DNA of 64,000 nt from the NCBI RefSeq assembly GCF_000189635.1, contig NW_002476270.1:124001-188000 (forward strand), written 5' to 3'. This DNA is from Tetrahymena thermophila SB210 (lineage: Eukaryota > Ciliophora > Oligohymenophorea > Hymenostomatida > Tetrahymenidae). Numbering within the stretch: the first letter of the stretch is position 1; every line of letters starts with the position of its first letter. The position numbers were made by a program, and so were the translations under genes. Of this stretch, positions 21,649 to 33,966 are shown piece by piece. Below the pieces are notes generated by a model. That model did no database searches. It was not told the origin of the DNA and saw only the letters and a list, made by a program, of their open reading frames with translations.

Positions 21649-24600
21649 ATGAGTAAAAATGAGTCAAGTAATTTTCACTAAGAAAATACAAACAATAATT
21701 GTAATACAAATGATGTGAACCATTTAAGATACATTATGGGAAGATAGATATTAAAAAAATATTCTGCAAAATTTTTAAGCGTTTTGAGGTCTAAAATGCT
21801 TTAAAAAATGAGCAAATAACAATTTGAAATACTCAATGATAAATCACATAGATTAGAGGATTTTGAATCAAAATAATCAACCCCATTTTTAAATAAATGG
21901 AGCTAAAATAAGCAATATACCAATTTAAATAGCTTGATTTGTTTATCTTTGTAAATTCCGCTGTTTTCCACAGAAAGCAATACAATATTTATTTTAAATG
22001 GGATAGAAACTGCGCTATTTTATGTTTTAGGGTTTTATTTTTCTACTTTATCTTGCTTCTAAACATAGGGATAAGCTCCCTAGTTTATAGATAAAATGAA
22101 TTTAGTTTTTATAATAATTTAACTTATTTAATTAGCCATATAATTTAACTCAGGGATATATAGAGAGGGTAAGTATATAAGTGATAGATTTTAAATTCTA
22201 AAAAACTGCTTAACAAGCTATATTTTTTATTCTAGGATTTCAATCATTGCTATATTTTTGCATATCGAAATCAGCTACTAGTAGAATTTTATCTATTTGT
22301 TTATAATAATAGCTCACTCTTATTCTATCTTTTGCTTCTTATCTAAGCTTTAGGAAAAGGTTGTTTAGTTCTAAATTCTTAAAAAAATAACATCTCTCAT
22401 CCTGCTAATTAATTATGCCTTTTGTATTGCACATGTTGCTTCATTAATGTGGGTTTACATTGGTATAGCTGAATCTTAGGCATAACAAAAATCGTGGATT
22501 GCATAGTTTTTAAAGATAGATGAGAATAATATTGAATAGAATAAATTTGAAATTTATATTGCTAGTCTTCACTACATTATAGTAACTATGGTGACAGTAG
22601 GTTATGGAGATATTTATCCTACTACTTCGAATGAAAGACTTTTAAATATTTTAGTCATGATAACTTCATCTTTTGTGTTTGCTTATATTGTTAACTCAGT
22701 TGGACAAATCCTTTCTGAAATTCATAACTCAAAAAAAGAAATTGAAAATAAAAAATCAATAATAAAAGCTTATATGAAAAAAAAGAATGTTTCAATTGAA
22801 CTGCAACAGAAAATTCTACAATATTTGTATTATGTAAATTTTAAAATATATTTTTAAATCAATACAAAAACAAAATTTGTTAATAACTGTAAATAGTTTT
22901 GGATAAAATCAAAAAACAGTAAATGCAATGAAGAGTAGTTAATTATTAACGAGCTTTCAGATGAACTAAAGCAAACTTTATTAATGGAAGCAAATAAATT
23001 AATTGTTTAAGACTATATCCTTTTCAGCTAGAATTTCTCTGAACAATTCCTTTAAAAAGTTGTGTAAATTATTTAAGAAAAAAACTTTTGTCCATTCTAG
23101 TAAATTTTTAGTGTAGGAGAGAAAAATACCTCTATTTACTTTGTAGAGGAAGGTAAAATAATTAAATAGATATAATACAAATCCTTTATTAACGTTTTAT
23201 TTTGATATAGGCTCAGCAGAGAAGTATATAGATCTCTATGAACCCGTTTCACTAAATAAGAAGGGAATTCATATTATATAAACTTTAGAAAAAGGGATGT
23301 TTTTTGGAGTATAAGAATTTTTTACTGGGAAATAAAGATTATTTAATGTCAGAAGTAAAGATTTTTGTACACTCTTATGTATTGATAGGGAAGATTTTAT
23401 GCATTTGCTCAAAGACTTCAGTAAAGACTTTGAAAGATTTTGTGATATAAGAGACACTTTGATATTTAATCCAGAGAAGAGTGATGTCAAATTAGAATGC
23501 TATGGTTGCTAATAGCTTAATCATCTGATTGAAAACTGTCCATATGTACATTATATACCTGATTAATAAAAAGTGATTTTAAAAAATGGATATAATTATG
23601 TTGAGAACAAAAGATCAATTTTTAGAAGAAAAAAATTAAAAATGACCAAAAATAATACGTTTCACAATATTTTATAAATTTAGATTGATTAAAATAAGTT
23701 TCAAATTTCAAGAAATGACATCATAGAATAATATATGGCTGATAATATTTAATTTGATGATGATAGTGAATAAGGCAGTGATAATAATAGCAACAAAGAA
23801 GACGATCAAGCTGAAAATTTTGCAACTTCTATTAGAGAAATTTAAAAACTTGAAGACAGGAATACAATCTTTCTTAATAGCCCTTGCTAAAGAGATGAAG
23901 TTTTTGCAGCTAATATGAACTAATCCTTAGATAAGTATGACTCATATGAAAGATTGAAATCTGGTCAAAGTTAAATTAAAGACATTCCTCAAAATTTTTC
24001 ATAAAGTTTGGTTAAGAGATAAATTTCATAGTTGTTTTATGAAAATTAAGATGATCATAGAGAAAAGAATAGAAAATCTACTTTTGTTAATTCCTAATCC
24101 AATTAAATAAATTTAGCCCCATTAACTCCTGGTATTAATAGATCTAAATCAAGGTCAAACTAAAATATAGAACCAGAAATGTTTAATGAAGGATAATCAC
24201 TTCATTAAGTAAGCAGCCCTCATAAAATTTCTCTACCATCTATCACAGAACTTAATTCTAGTTAAAATATTAATTAAATCGAACAAGTATAAAAAGAAAG
24301 AAATAATACATATATCTCAAAAAATCAGCCTCCAGCTCAATATTAATCTACTGCAAATGGAAGTGGAAATTCTCTCAGTTTTAATAAAAAAATTAATGAG
24401 AATTTAAAGAGAAATAGTATTGATACCATGAAGACCTCTTTTATAAACTAAAATAAGTAATTCTTTTTAAGAAATCAAAAGAATAGAAATATGAGCAAGA
24501 TTTTATTTTAGCAAGTCGAGCAACATATTTAGAAGCTTTAAGAATAATTTATATAAACTTAGCTTTAAAACAAGACTATATATCAGTAGGAGAATTATTT

Positions 24601-25316
24601 GATATATTTTGATTTGGTTAAGTCATTTACTAACTATAAACCGTAATATAATGTTGCCGAGGTATTGAAGAATTATAGAATCTTGCAGCTTAAAAGCTTA
24701 AGTAAAAAACAATTTTTGAAAATAAATATTTGAGTAATCCATTTTTTTTATAGATTTAGATATTTTTAAATTTTAGCCCAGTCTTTAACCTGATGAACAG
24801 AAAAATATTAGTAGAAGTTTTAGTAATTTAAAAAAGAGAAGGCAATCTAAAGGTTTGGCATAAAATTAAGGCAAATAATTACTTAAAAAATATAACATTT
24901 AATAAGATGAGATTGATGCAAGTTAGTAATCATATCTCAAAGATTCAATTTAAAAAAAGCCTGGTTTCTCAGATTTTATTTTCAAAATTTAAAGTGCTTC
25001 ATTTTTGGATACATTAACGAATAAAAACAATAAATATCAAAGTCCATTAATTATAGGCAGACCTGAATAAAATCAAAATAGTGGATTAGAAAATAAATTT
25101 TATAATAATGAAAAGGAGGAATTTATTGTTGATACTCCTAAAAGTTCTGTTCATTCATTAAAGTATTTGCCATAGTATAAAAATTTTGAAATATCAAAGA
25201 AAAGTTAATTTCATGATAATTCTAACACAAATCAAAATAGTGATATCTATGGCTATAGAGATAGAAGTGATTCAGAAATTATCAAAGAAATAGATATAAG
25301 CAGTATACACTATTGA
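21649..25316 (+). CDS. Voltage-gated-like K+ channel with cyclic-nucleotide-binding-type domain and zinc knuckle
   Basis: Starts MSKNESSNFHQENTN. Helices S1-S4 occupy roughly residues 115-260: S1 TALFYVLGFYFSTL, S2 FIIIQLIQLAI followed by the GIYREG turn, and a weakly charged S4 with SFRKRLFSSKFLKK. The pore is TMVTVGYGDIYP, the K+ selectivity signature, followed by S6 and a C-linker. A cNBD-like fold follows (VEEGKIIK, then LEKGMFFGVQEFFTG and RLFNVRSKDF); the phosphate-binding Arg pattern is not canonical, so ligand binding is doubtful. Immediately after it lies a CCHC knuckle, C-x2-C-x4-H-x4-C (23498-23539). The remaining half is a disordered Ser/Asn/Gln-rich cytosolic tail. Introns lie near 22.17-22.24, 22.85, 23.16-23.21 and 24.72-24.77 kb. 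TGA at 25314-25316. K+ permeability is a confident inference from GYG. Confidence 0.9.
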
Positions 25317-25429
25317 GATGTATGAAATAAATTTCTAATTAACGAATATAAAATATATAATTAATAAAATAAATAATAAATTATTTTATTTTAATATTAC
25401 ACACTTACTAACTACCTTATCTATTTTTA

Positions 25430-26200
25430 TATAAGTTTAAGTATTCAATTGATAATAATTAGTTGAAGAAATAATTAAAGAATAATAAATTTAAAATTCA
25501 AATACAAATGAAGTAAAGATATTAGGTAATTGAGCTATCTAAAAATTAAACTAACTAACTACATATATTAATTTTATACATTTTAGGATTAAAGACATTT
25601 TAATTTCTTGAGAAAATAATTAAAGAAAAAAAAATTAAAATGATAAATAGAGTAAATATAATATATAAGTGAGTGATTTAAAAACTAAACAAGCTGATTA
25701 CTAACTTTATAATTTATTATTTTCATTTAGTATTATTTTTTTTAATTTCTTGAAGAAATAATTAAAGAATATAAGAATAAAAAATTTTAATTTTAAACGG
25801 AGTTTAGATAATAAATAAATGAGTGATTTAATAATTAAACTAGCCAAATTACTAACTTTATAATTTATTATTCTCATTTTAGTATCTAATTTTTTAAAAA
25901 TTCTAGATGAAATAAATATAAAAATATAAATTTAAATATTAAATGGAGTTTAGATAATAAATAAATGAGTGATTTAAAAAATAAACTATCTTATTCCTAA
26001 GTTTGTAATTTATTTTTACATTTTAGTATCTAATTTACTGTAATTTTTTTGAGGAAATAATTAAAGAGTATAAAAATATATAATTAAAATGATAAATGGA
26101 ATATAGATGGATAATAAATAAATAGATAAATGAGTGAATTAAAAATTAAACTAATTAACTACCAATATTTATTTTATACATTTTACTATCTAATTTTTTA
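25430..26200. repeat. Diverged tandem repeat, about five units of roughly 150 nt
   Basis: The order TTGAAGAAATAATTAAAGA, then an A-rich block, then GGAGTTTAGATAATAAATAAATGAGTGATTTAA, then a variant of ACTAACTTTATAATTTATT, then ATTTTAGTATCTAATTT recurs about five times with substitutions and short indels. The longest words are split here only for description. The array fills the spacer between the channel gene (+) and the uL4 gene (-), which converge here. No open frame spans it. It looks like a decayed minisatellite rather than a gene. Confidence 0.75.
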
Positions 26201-26392
26201 TTCAAATTAAATATATTTTTGCTTTGTTTAAATATTATTTTATAAATTATGTATGAGCAAGCATAATCTTTAATCTTATAAAATGCTTTGCATGATTGAT
26301 TTATTGATCGATACTTTTATGAAAGAAAATCAACAAAAAAGTAATATCTGAGCACCTATTGTAATAAATTTTAACAAATTAGTTCAACTTTT

Positions 26393-28021
26393 TCATTCAA
26401 TATTTTCTCTGTATTTTTAAATTTCCCCATTTTCCTTAAGCTTTTCGTATTATTCGTAGTAGTCTTGCAAAATCTTAAACTTAAATTGAAGAGGCTTAGT
26501 AGGATCGTAAATTACCTTAGTATCTTATTACTTAGGAGTAGGCCATACCTATTCTCTTTCAGCTTCACTTTCAGTAACTCCTCTTTCAACATGCTTCATT
26601 CTGTAATTTCTAAAAGTTCTATCTTATAATTCCTAAGTTAATTATCTTAATGCCTCCAAAGTTATGAAAACTCTATCGTTTGTTAACACCTTTAACACAC
26701 TTAATTCCTATTAAATTAATTTGACAAAATATTAACTTGCTTTGCTAATGAGTTTTAATCTTAAATTTTACATTTGGATAGCAAGATTGCAACTTTTAAA
26801 TATTTTGATGAGCTAATTCGAAGTTTGTATCAATTTGGTAGGGATGTACTATTAAAATTCTGGAGCGCTTATCCATTTTTTCTAACATTTTAGCAATAGC
26901 TCTTGTTTTTGGTTCATCAACTTACTCAGTTTCAATTATACGAAGCTTACCTTCAGCTAATTTAGCACTTAAAACAACCTTCAAAGCTTTTTTTATTAGA
27001 AGATTCTTTAATAAAATATTTCACAAAATAAATATTTGATTTGTTTTAAAAGATCAAATTTAATTTAAATTTCTCCTTAATTCTACTAAATAAATAAAAT
27101 ATTTAAATTATTATTGCATATTTATTCAAGTTACCTTATAATCTAATCTTTTTGTTAAGAGGATATCTTAAAATTCTGGGTTTAGCACCGTGAGCCTTAC
27201 CACCTTTCTTTCTACCAGGGGCACGCTAAATAATTAAAAAAATACATTGAATTACACTAAATCAAAATTTAGAGTTAATTTTTTAAAATTCAATATGTAT
27301 TTACCTTATTACCCATACGAGCTTTACCAGTACCTTTTTGTGCATAAGGTTTCTTGCCAGAACCTGAAACAGTTCCTTTGGTTTTTGTTATATGTGTTTT
27401 GATTTCATCTCTATTTTGACGCCATAATACATAAGAATGAACTATATCTCTACGTAAAGGAACGTTGAATATATCGTGATCCAAATCTTTTTAAATAAAT
27501 AAAATAGAAAATTATTAATTGCTTGGTATTAACAACTAGAAATTATCTAAAGGAGTAAATTTTTATTTTTTTTTCTGCAATTTTTCATTAACTGAGATAA
27601 ATTTTTCTAATATTTGTACATATTAAACTCCTAATGTATATTTTGTTTGAATTGAAATAATCATTTGCTTACCTACAGTTTTTCCAGTGTAAGCTTATCC
27701 ATTTTCTGCCAAAAATTTCAAAACAGGAACACGTAAAGGCTAAGTTTTTTCGAAAGCTTTTAATTTATAAAAAAGTATTAATATCTTGATATAATCTGCA
27801 ATTTTAAAATATTGAAAAATTCTAGTTTTACGAGATTGAGACCACCATTGTTTAACTAAAATTTCATCAGGTTTACGAACTAAGATAGGCATTTTTCCAG
27901 GCTACTCATTAATTTTTAGCTCATATTTTACTGGCTTAATAGAATAATTTGTAATTGAAAAAGCTCTCTTCACTTAGCTTAAACATGAAAGAGATTTAAA
28001 AGTTCTTTATAATAAAAACAT
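26393..28021 (-). CDS. Mitochondrial ribosomal protein uL4 (bacterial-type L4)
   Basis: Structural protein of the mitochondrial large subunit near the exit tunnel. The N-terminus MFLLQRTFKSLSCLSQVKRA is basic, Ser/Leu-rich and free of acidic residues, a plausible mitochondrial presequence. The L4 core follows: IFNVPLRRDIVHSYVLWRQ, KTKGTVSGSGKKPYAQKGTG, KARMGNK, RAPGRKKGGKAHGAKPR and a C-terminal half with LRIIETEQVDEPKTR and ILIVHPYQIDTNFELAH. This is the bacterial rather than the cytosolic eukaryotic form. A 100-residue C-terminal extension, rich in charged residues (HVERGVTESEAEREQ), ends QKYRENIE before TGA. Introns near 27.77-27.83, 27.49-27.68, 27.23-27.30, 26.99-27.14 and 26.70-26.75 kb. 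Nuclear gene; organelle targeting is inferred from the presequence. Confidence 0.9.
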
Positions 28022-28761
28022 TTGAAATTGATATGGATATTTCTTATGCTTTCCTCTTTTTTCTTTTTCTTTCTATTGATATTTTTCTCTCTTTCTTGTT
28101 GTTATTGCACTAAATTAAAAGGAGAAGATATTATATTGATAATAATTAATTATGATAATAGTGCTCAAATTAAATGAGCTTTCATTATATTTCTTTTAAT
28201 TCACATTCAATTCCAATATAACAGTGATCTTTTCAATTTATTCATTTATTTTTTTTCATTGATTCTTTTTTATTCATTTTAGGATTTTTGACAATGAAAA
28301 AATAGCCGTAAAATAAAATTATATGCTTTAAATTGAGTTATATTTAAAAAAGGAATTTATTATCTTTTTAATTTTAATTTTAATAATTAATTAATTATTT
28401 TTCTATTTTAAATATCCTAAAATATAATGTTTTAATATAAAATGCTTTTATAAATTCAATAAAATTATATCTTTATTTTACCATTTTATTCAAATACAAT
28501 TCAAATTATTTTTACTAAAATTTATTAATTTAAATTAAAAATTTTTTTCAAAAATAAAATTTTTAGATAGAAATAATCAGTTTATTTTTTTTGAAAGAAA
28601 ATAATTGTTTTTTTTTATTAAAATATTTACTAATATTGAAGTCTGCTTACATAAACATTAAATACTAGATATTTAACTAAAAAATTTCATGGTAATTATA
28701 AAATTTTTGATCTAAATATCTTATTAGATTTGTAAATTTTAATTAAAAAAATAGGTTAAAT
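28022..28761. other. Divergent intergenic region
   Basis: AT-rich spacer between the start of uL4 (-) and the start of the CCR4-type nuclease (+). Long A and T runs; no gene seen. Confidence 0.5.
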
Positions 28762-30646
28762 ATGATGAAAATATATAACAAATTTTCTAAAAAATTGTAT
28801 ACAGCACTCAATTTCAATTTTTCAGATGAAGTCTCTTGTTCAAAAAGAAAATGGTTACATTTAGGATAAGAAGAAAATGCAGAGAGCCATTAAAAGAAAG
28901 AACTTAGAATAATGTAATACAATGTATTAGCTCCTTGCTATACTTACCCTAATTTGTATCCTGATTGCACAAAACAAGATTTGGAATGGAATGCGAGATT
29001 AGATTTGTTAATAAAGTAAATATTAATGTTTAAAAATTGATTTTAATCAAAATTTACTGTTAGAAATTACAAGCTTTAATAGTTATTTTTTCCAATATTA
29101 CCATTTTAAAAAAAAATAATTATAATAATAGAGAAATTAAATTTGTGGATCCTACTATTCTTTGCCTGCAAGAAACTTAGTTAGTAAATAATATTTACAT
29201 TGGAGATTATAAATTCATTATTATTAACAGTGGGTGATATTATTTTTAAATTAATAGGATACTCTTTATGATTTAAATGATAAGCTAAGAGAGATTTTTG
29301 ATGTATCTGTAAATCTTACATGATAACTTGCTATTCATCTAATGAATTAGCTTACTAATTTAACTAATTTATACTTATTATTATTAAAAGGTCATTCATA
29401 GATTAAAAGGAAAATCGAAAAAAGATGGATGTACAACCATTTTTAAGAAAGAAGAGTATTTATATTTCAATTTGAATTGATTTAATTTGAATAAAATTGA
29501 ACTAGAATTATATTTTAGCTTATTTAATTTTTATCAAACAGATATGAAGAAATTTATTCAGTAAAACTTGATTTAGATTAATCTAGTAGTATTTATAGCG
29601 AATTATAGTGGATTAACTGTGAAAATATATGCTTATTTACACTTTTAAAAGATAAAAAGAAACCTAATTCATTTATTTTAATTGGAAACACTCATTTCAT
29701 ATATTCACCTTAAATGGGTTTAGTTAAGCTGGGATAGGCAAAGCTGATAACATCAGCAATAAAATCTATTTTAGAGGCAGAAGGTAGAGTTATTTTTGAA
29801 TTTCCAAATAAAGAAAAAGTATTATTAATTAATTAGGTGATAAAAATATTGATGTTTTCTTATGTGGAGATTTCAATTTTATTCCTAACAGTGCACTTTA
29901 TTCTTTTTTTACTCAATAAAGCATAAATTTTGAAAGTCTTCCTTTGCATGAGGTAAATTTTTTTTTTTCCAATATAATTTAAATTTTATTTATTGATAGG
30001 TCTCTAACTAAGATATGGCTTATACTTTTGAAAAAAATGAAAACTCAATAGATTAACACTTTTAAAGTACAACAAGAAAATATTAATTTTTTAATAAGAA
30101 TGAAACATAAAAAGAATATATTCCATACTTCCAAACTTTAATGAGTTTAGAAGTAAAGTTTGATAAAAAAAACTAAGAATTCAATGTGGTATTTAATAAA
30201 AACGAAAATATTAAAAGTAAAAACATAATAACTTCAGATATTTGCTTGAAAAGTGCATATGCTGAAATGTATAAACAATACAATTAAAAATTTCCTAATA
30301 GCAAAAAAAGTTTAATTAATAATTTGATTTCGAAGATAACTAAAAAGGATAATTTAACTTATGAGTATGGTTTGTCTCATTTAACCAAAAAAGGATATTT
30401 ATAATGTGATTTTATATGGTAAAAAAAATAACATTAAGAACAATAATAATAATTAATTGATTTATTTATTATTTATATTTTATTGTAAAAAGGTATAGAT
30501 TTGCTGAGCCATCTTCCTAAAAACATCTTAAATAAATACTTTAGTAACATGACTACTAATATGTAAATAAGTTCAAAGCATTTCCAAATCAATACCATCC
30601 TAGTGATCATTTTCCAATAGTAGCCTCTTTTGAGCTAAATGAATGA
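28762..30646 (+). CDS. CCR4/Angel-type exonuclease (endonuclease-exonuclease-phosphatase fold)
   Basis: Probable Mg-dependent 3'-5' exonuclease of the CCR4 deadenylase group. Start MMKIYNKFSKKLYTALN. Motifs in order: LRIMQYNVLAPCYTYP, DLEWNARLDLL, ILCLQETQ (metal-binding Glu), KKDGCTTIFKKEEY, GNTHFIYSP, DVFLCGDFNFIPNSALYSFF (catalytic Asp/Asn) and the C-terminal HPSDHFPIVASFEL (catalytic Asp-His). These are the diagnostic blocks of CCR4, Nocturnin and Angel proteins. No leucine-rich repeats precede the domain, so it resembles the shorter Angel/Nocturnin members rather than yeast Ccr4. A long insertion with a VSNQDMAYTFEKNENSIDQ segment lies before the last motif. At least seven exons; final TGA at 30644-30646. 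mRNA deadenylation is the most likely role but is not proven by sequence. Confidence 0.88.
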
Positions 30647-30780
30647 ATAAAGAAATAAATAAAAATAAAATAATAAATATATCAAATATTAGTTACATTC
30701 ACAGTGTGAAATTATATATATAATCTAAAGTTAATTTATTTTAAATATTATTTACAATTTATCTAATTATTAATCAACAA

Positions 30781-33700
30781 TCATTATTTTTATTATTTAT
30801 TTAATTTACGACATTGTTTTTCAAATACATTAGCACTCTTGAATAGAGCTCTTGCTTATTCAAAGTACTTTAAGATAGGAGCACAAGAAAAAATAACCAA
30901 ATTCTCATCATTTAATATTTTATTCTCTTTAAATCCTAATGTATTTGATAAATTATTATTATTCTATTATAAAAATTGCTATGACTAAGCATTACTATTA
31001 GCTACAAAAGACCTAAATGTTGGAGGTTATTGATTTGAGTATTGTTGAGAGGAATAAACGTGAAAAGATTCTTTAAAAATTTAAAATGGAGTTCTTCGAT
31101 CAGGGTCTATTATGTGGTTTGTTGTTGAGACTCTATAACTTTATTTGCATTCTATACCTGAATGACTAAATACTATTAAAGAAAGCTTGATGGTCCTTAC
31201 TTTTGATCTTAATAGATTTTATAAAGCTTGTGATTGCTGTAATTATTTATTCTATGGAATTTTGGTTTTATTATTGTCTATTATCAATTAGGCTATTCTT
31301 TATACTGCTTCATTCAAAATTATTATCTTATCATTAATATTTGTGTCTAAAGAATTGAACTCGATTGCAATATCGTCTACAATTGGATAAGATTTATCTT
31401 AATTTTACGATTGAGATTATGGAAATGAAGGGGAGGAAGTAGGGAGCTTTGAAACAGAAGTTTAACTTTCAAATACATTTTCATTGTATCTTAATTTAAC
31501 TCTACACGAATAATTATTTTAAATTATGGTAAGAATTTTAGTCCTGAAAGTTTCTTGAAGTAGTTGGAGAACTTCAAGCTAAATTTGCTTCTTTTAAGAT
31601 GACTTGGTGCCGATAATAAATATATTTTTAAAATGATTATCTAAAGCATTTCTCACTAATATTTCCGATTTCAGATTTTTAGTTATTTAACTTACTACCA
31701 TATACATTTTTTCAAAAGTGTATGTTTCTCCATCTGTGATCACTCTATTTGATCCTGTTTTTTGTAAAGTACCTTTGAATGGCCTTGCTACTATCAATCT
31801 GTCTTTCCCAATGAGAGAAATTATTGGTGAGTTTAGTGTTTTACTTTATACTAGAAAAATATTATTCTCTAAGTTCTCAAATCTATTGCATCCATTTGCT
31901 TAGCTGTTTCTTCCTTATTATGTGCTTAAGCTTTAAGTTGACATAGGACTTTGAATGAATTATAAATTGATTGAATTTCTATTCATCGGACTATTTTTTA
32001 AGAAGTTGTTAGTATTATTTTTGTTGTTTGATAGCTAATTAGATTGCAATTCATTAAAACTTTAGTTATTTTATGGCTCAGTATATTGGAAAGTCTATTA
32101 TAAAATTTATTGTCCAGAGTTTTTCTTTGGGGTGTTTTCGAATTTAAATTATGTATTGTTTTATATTGTATCGTTTAATTAACTTTGTCTTAGTTAATTA
32201 TTAAAATTACTGATAATTCTATTTGAAGTTCTGTCTAAGCTATAATCTTTTTTGTCTGATTTGATTGGGAAGTTTTTATTAAAACTGTTAGATTATTGAG
32301 ATTAAATTGAATTGTTATTGTTATGATATGATTTGCTATTTGAAGCTGAGCCTATTTTAGAAGCCTTAAGTCCATAACGAGGAGGAGTTAAATTTTAGCT
32401 ATTTTCAACTGACTTTTTACCTATTATTCGTTCTGTGACTTCGAGATAATTCTTTGGAGATAAATAACTTTTACCATTCATAAAGTTTAATAATACCTAA
32501 GACTAAGATGTGTTCATTTAAACTTTTTTTTTAATCTTTTCATCAGTATTCTAAAAATAACTTCTGGTTTGAGAGTATTTTGTGTTACCAGCCAATTTTT
32601 TTACAGGACTTTAGCTTCTAGATTAGCTATGAATTTAATATTTCAGGTCTTCAATTTTAAAAAGTAATTTTTGCAAATCTATTTTTTTCAATAAAATGTT
32701 TTCATTTCCATCTGAATTACCATTTGTTAATTCTGTTGATTTCATTTCATTTATTTTTCTCCTAAATTCTTCAAGATCTTTCTTCTACCTAATTAACTCC
32801 TTATCCATTTCTTAGTCTTTTTATTTTGAGACGTTCACGAACTGAATAGCTTCATTATAAAGATTTTCTGTCTCATCATTTAATTCTATCATTTAATTTT
32901 CAAAATTCTCTCTTTGGACTAGCATTTCGATTTCATCAAATTCTTTTGCTCCTATTCCTGTATCATATATTTCTTAGTCCTTGTATGCTAGGTTATTTTA
33001 TTATTCGTTCTGCATATTCTTTTGCTTTTAATTCTTTAAACTTTCAATTTTCTATTGAAAAATTTCCTCCCTTTCTAAACTTTATAATATGTTTCCATAG
33101 TCATTTTCTTAATAATACTGCTGGTTATTTTATTAATTATTGAAAATAGCCTATTGCTACAAATTTTGTTATTGTAACTTTTAATTTTTTGCAGTGTTAA
33201 ACAAAATATCTTATTTGTTGTCATTATTCGTATCAAAATTCTAAGTCTAATTGGATTAAGCTAAATTACTTACAAAATTATTTTATTATTAAGGTAGATT
33301 TTCTAGTTAGTTTTATTATTAGGTTTACTGATTTTTGAATTCTTAAAAGTTGTTATAGCGCTCTTCAAAAGTTAGCTGCTATTATTGCTAGCTAGAAAAA
33401 GCTATATCGTTTTGATTATTATGATTCAAATAGAAGCTTTACATCTCTTACAATGGCGAACTTGACATAAATCTATCTTCTTATTCTCCTTACTAATTTT
33501 TTATCAATTAAATTTATGGTATAAAGCTATTAGAGTTATGGTTTTGCTAGCTTGATAGAAAATTAGAATAAGGGGTTTCCCTATCAGATTAAAATATAGG
33601 AGGTGTGCATGGGAGATTCTTTTATATTAAAGAAGGGTTAAATGAACCTTAATTTAATTCTAAGTTGTTTTTAAAATCTTAATAGTCTATTTTTTTATCT

Positions 33701-33966
33701 TTTTATGAACTTTATAAATTATTTTCTCTGTCCTAAATGCCATTTTATTCATTATAAGCCTAAATTTTTAACTGCTCCAGTTAATTTAAATATTTTTAAT
33801 TGCTAGAAGATAATTCCAATAGCTACTTATTTTATTTGAACGTTTCTTCATAATCACCTATTTCTGGAGTCGGATTTTAAACAATTTTGATATGGTTTAG
33901 TTAACCTAAATTAAGATTTATTGAGTTACTCAAAGGCAGAGTCTGTTAACTTTCATTAATGTTCAT
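30781..33966 (-). CDS. Large coiled-coil, Gln/Asn-rich protein, function unknown
   Basis: One uninterrupted frame of 1061 residues from ATG (33964-33966) to TGA (complement of 30781-30783); intronless, unusual for a gene this long here. Residues 1-330 are Q/N-rich and probably disordered. Residues about 340-430 form a charged coiled coil (EFDEIEMLVQRENFENQ, KELIRQKKDLEEFRRKIN). A Ser/Asn/Gln-rich middle follows. A folded-looking segment near residues 715-810 contains ISLIGKDRLIVARPFKG, VITDGETYTFEKMYMVV and LKSEILVRNALDNHF. The C-terminus has another helical stretch (LKYFEQARALFKSA). I recognise no named family. A scaffold or cytoskeletal role would fit the layout, but that is only an analogy. 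Confidence 0.8.
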
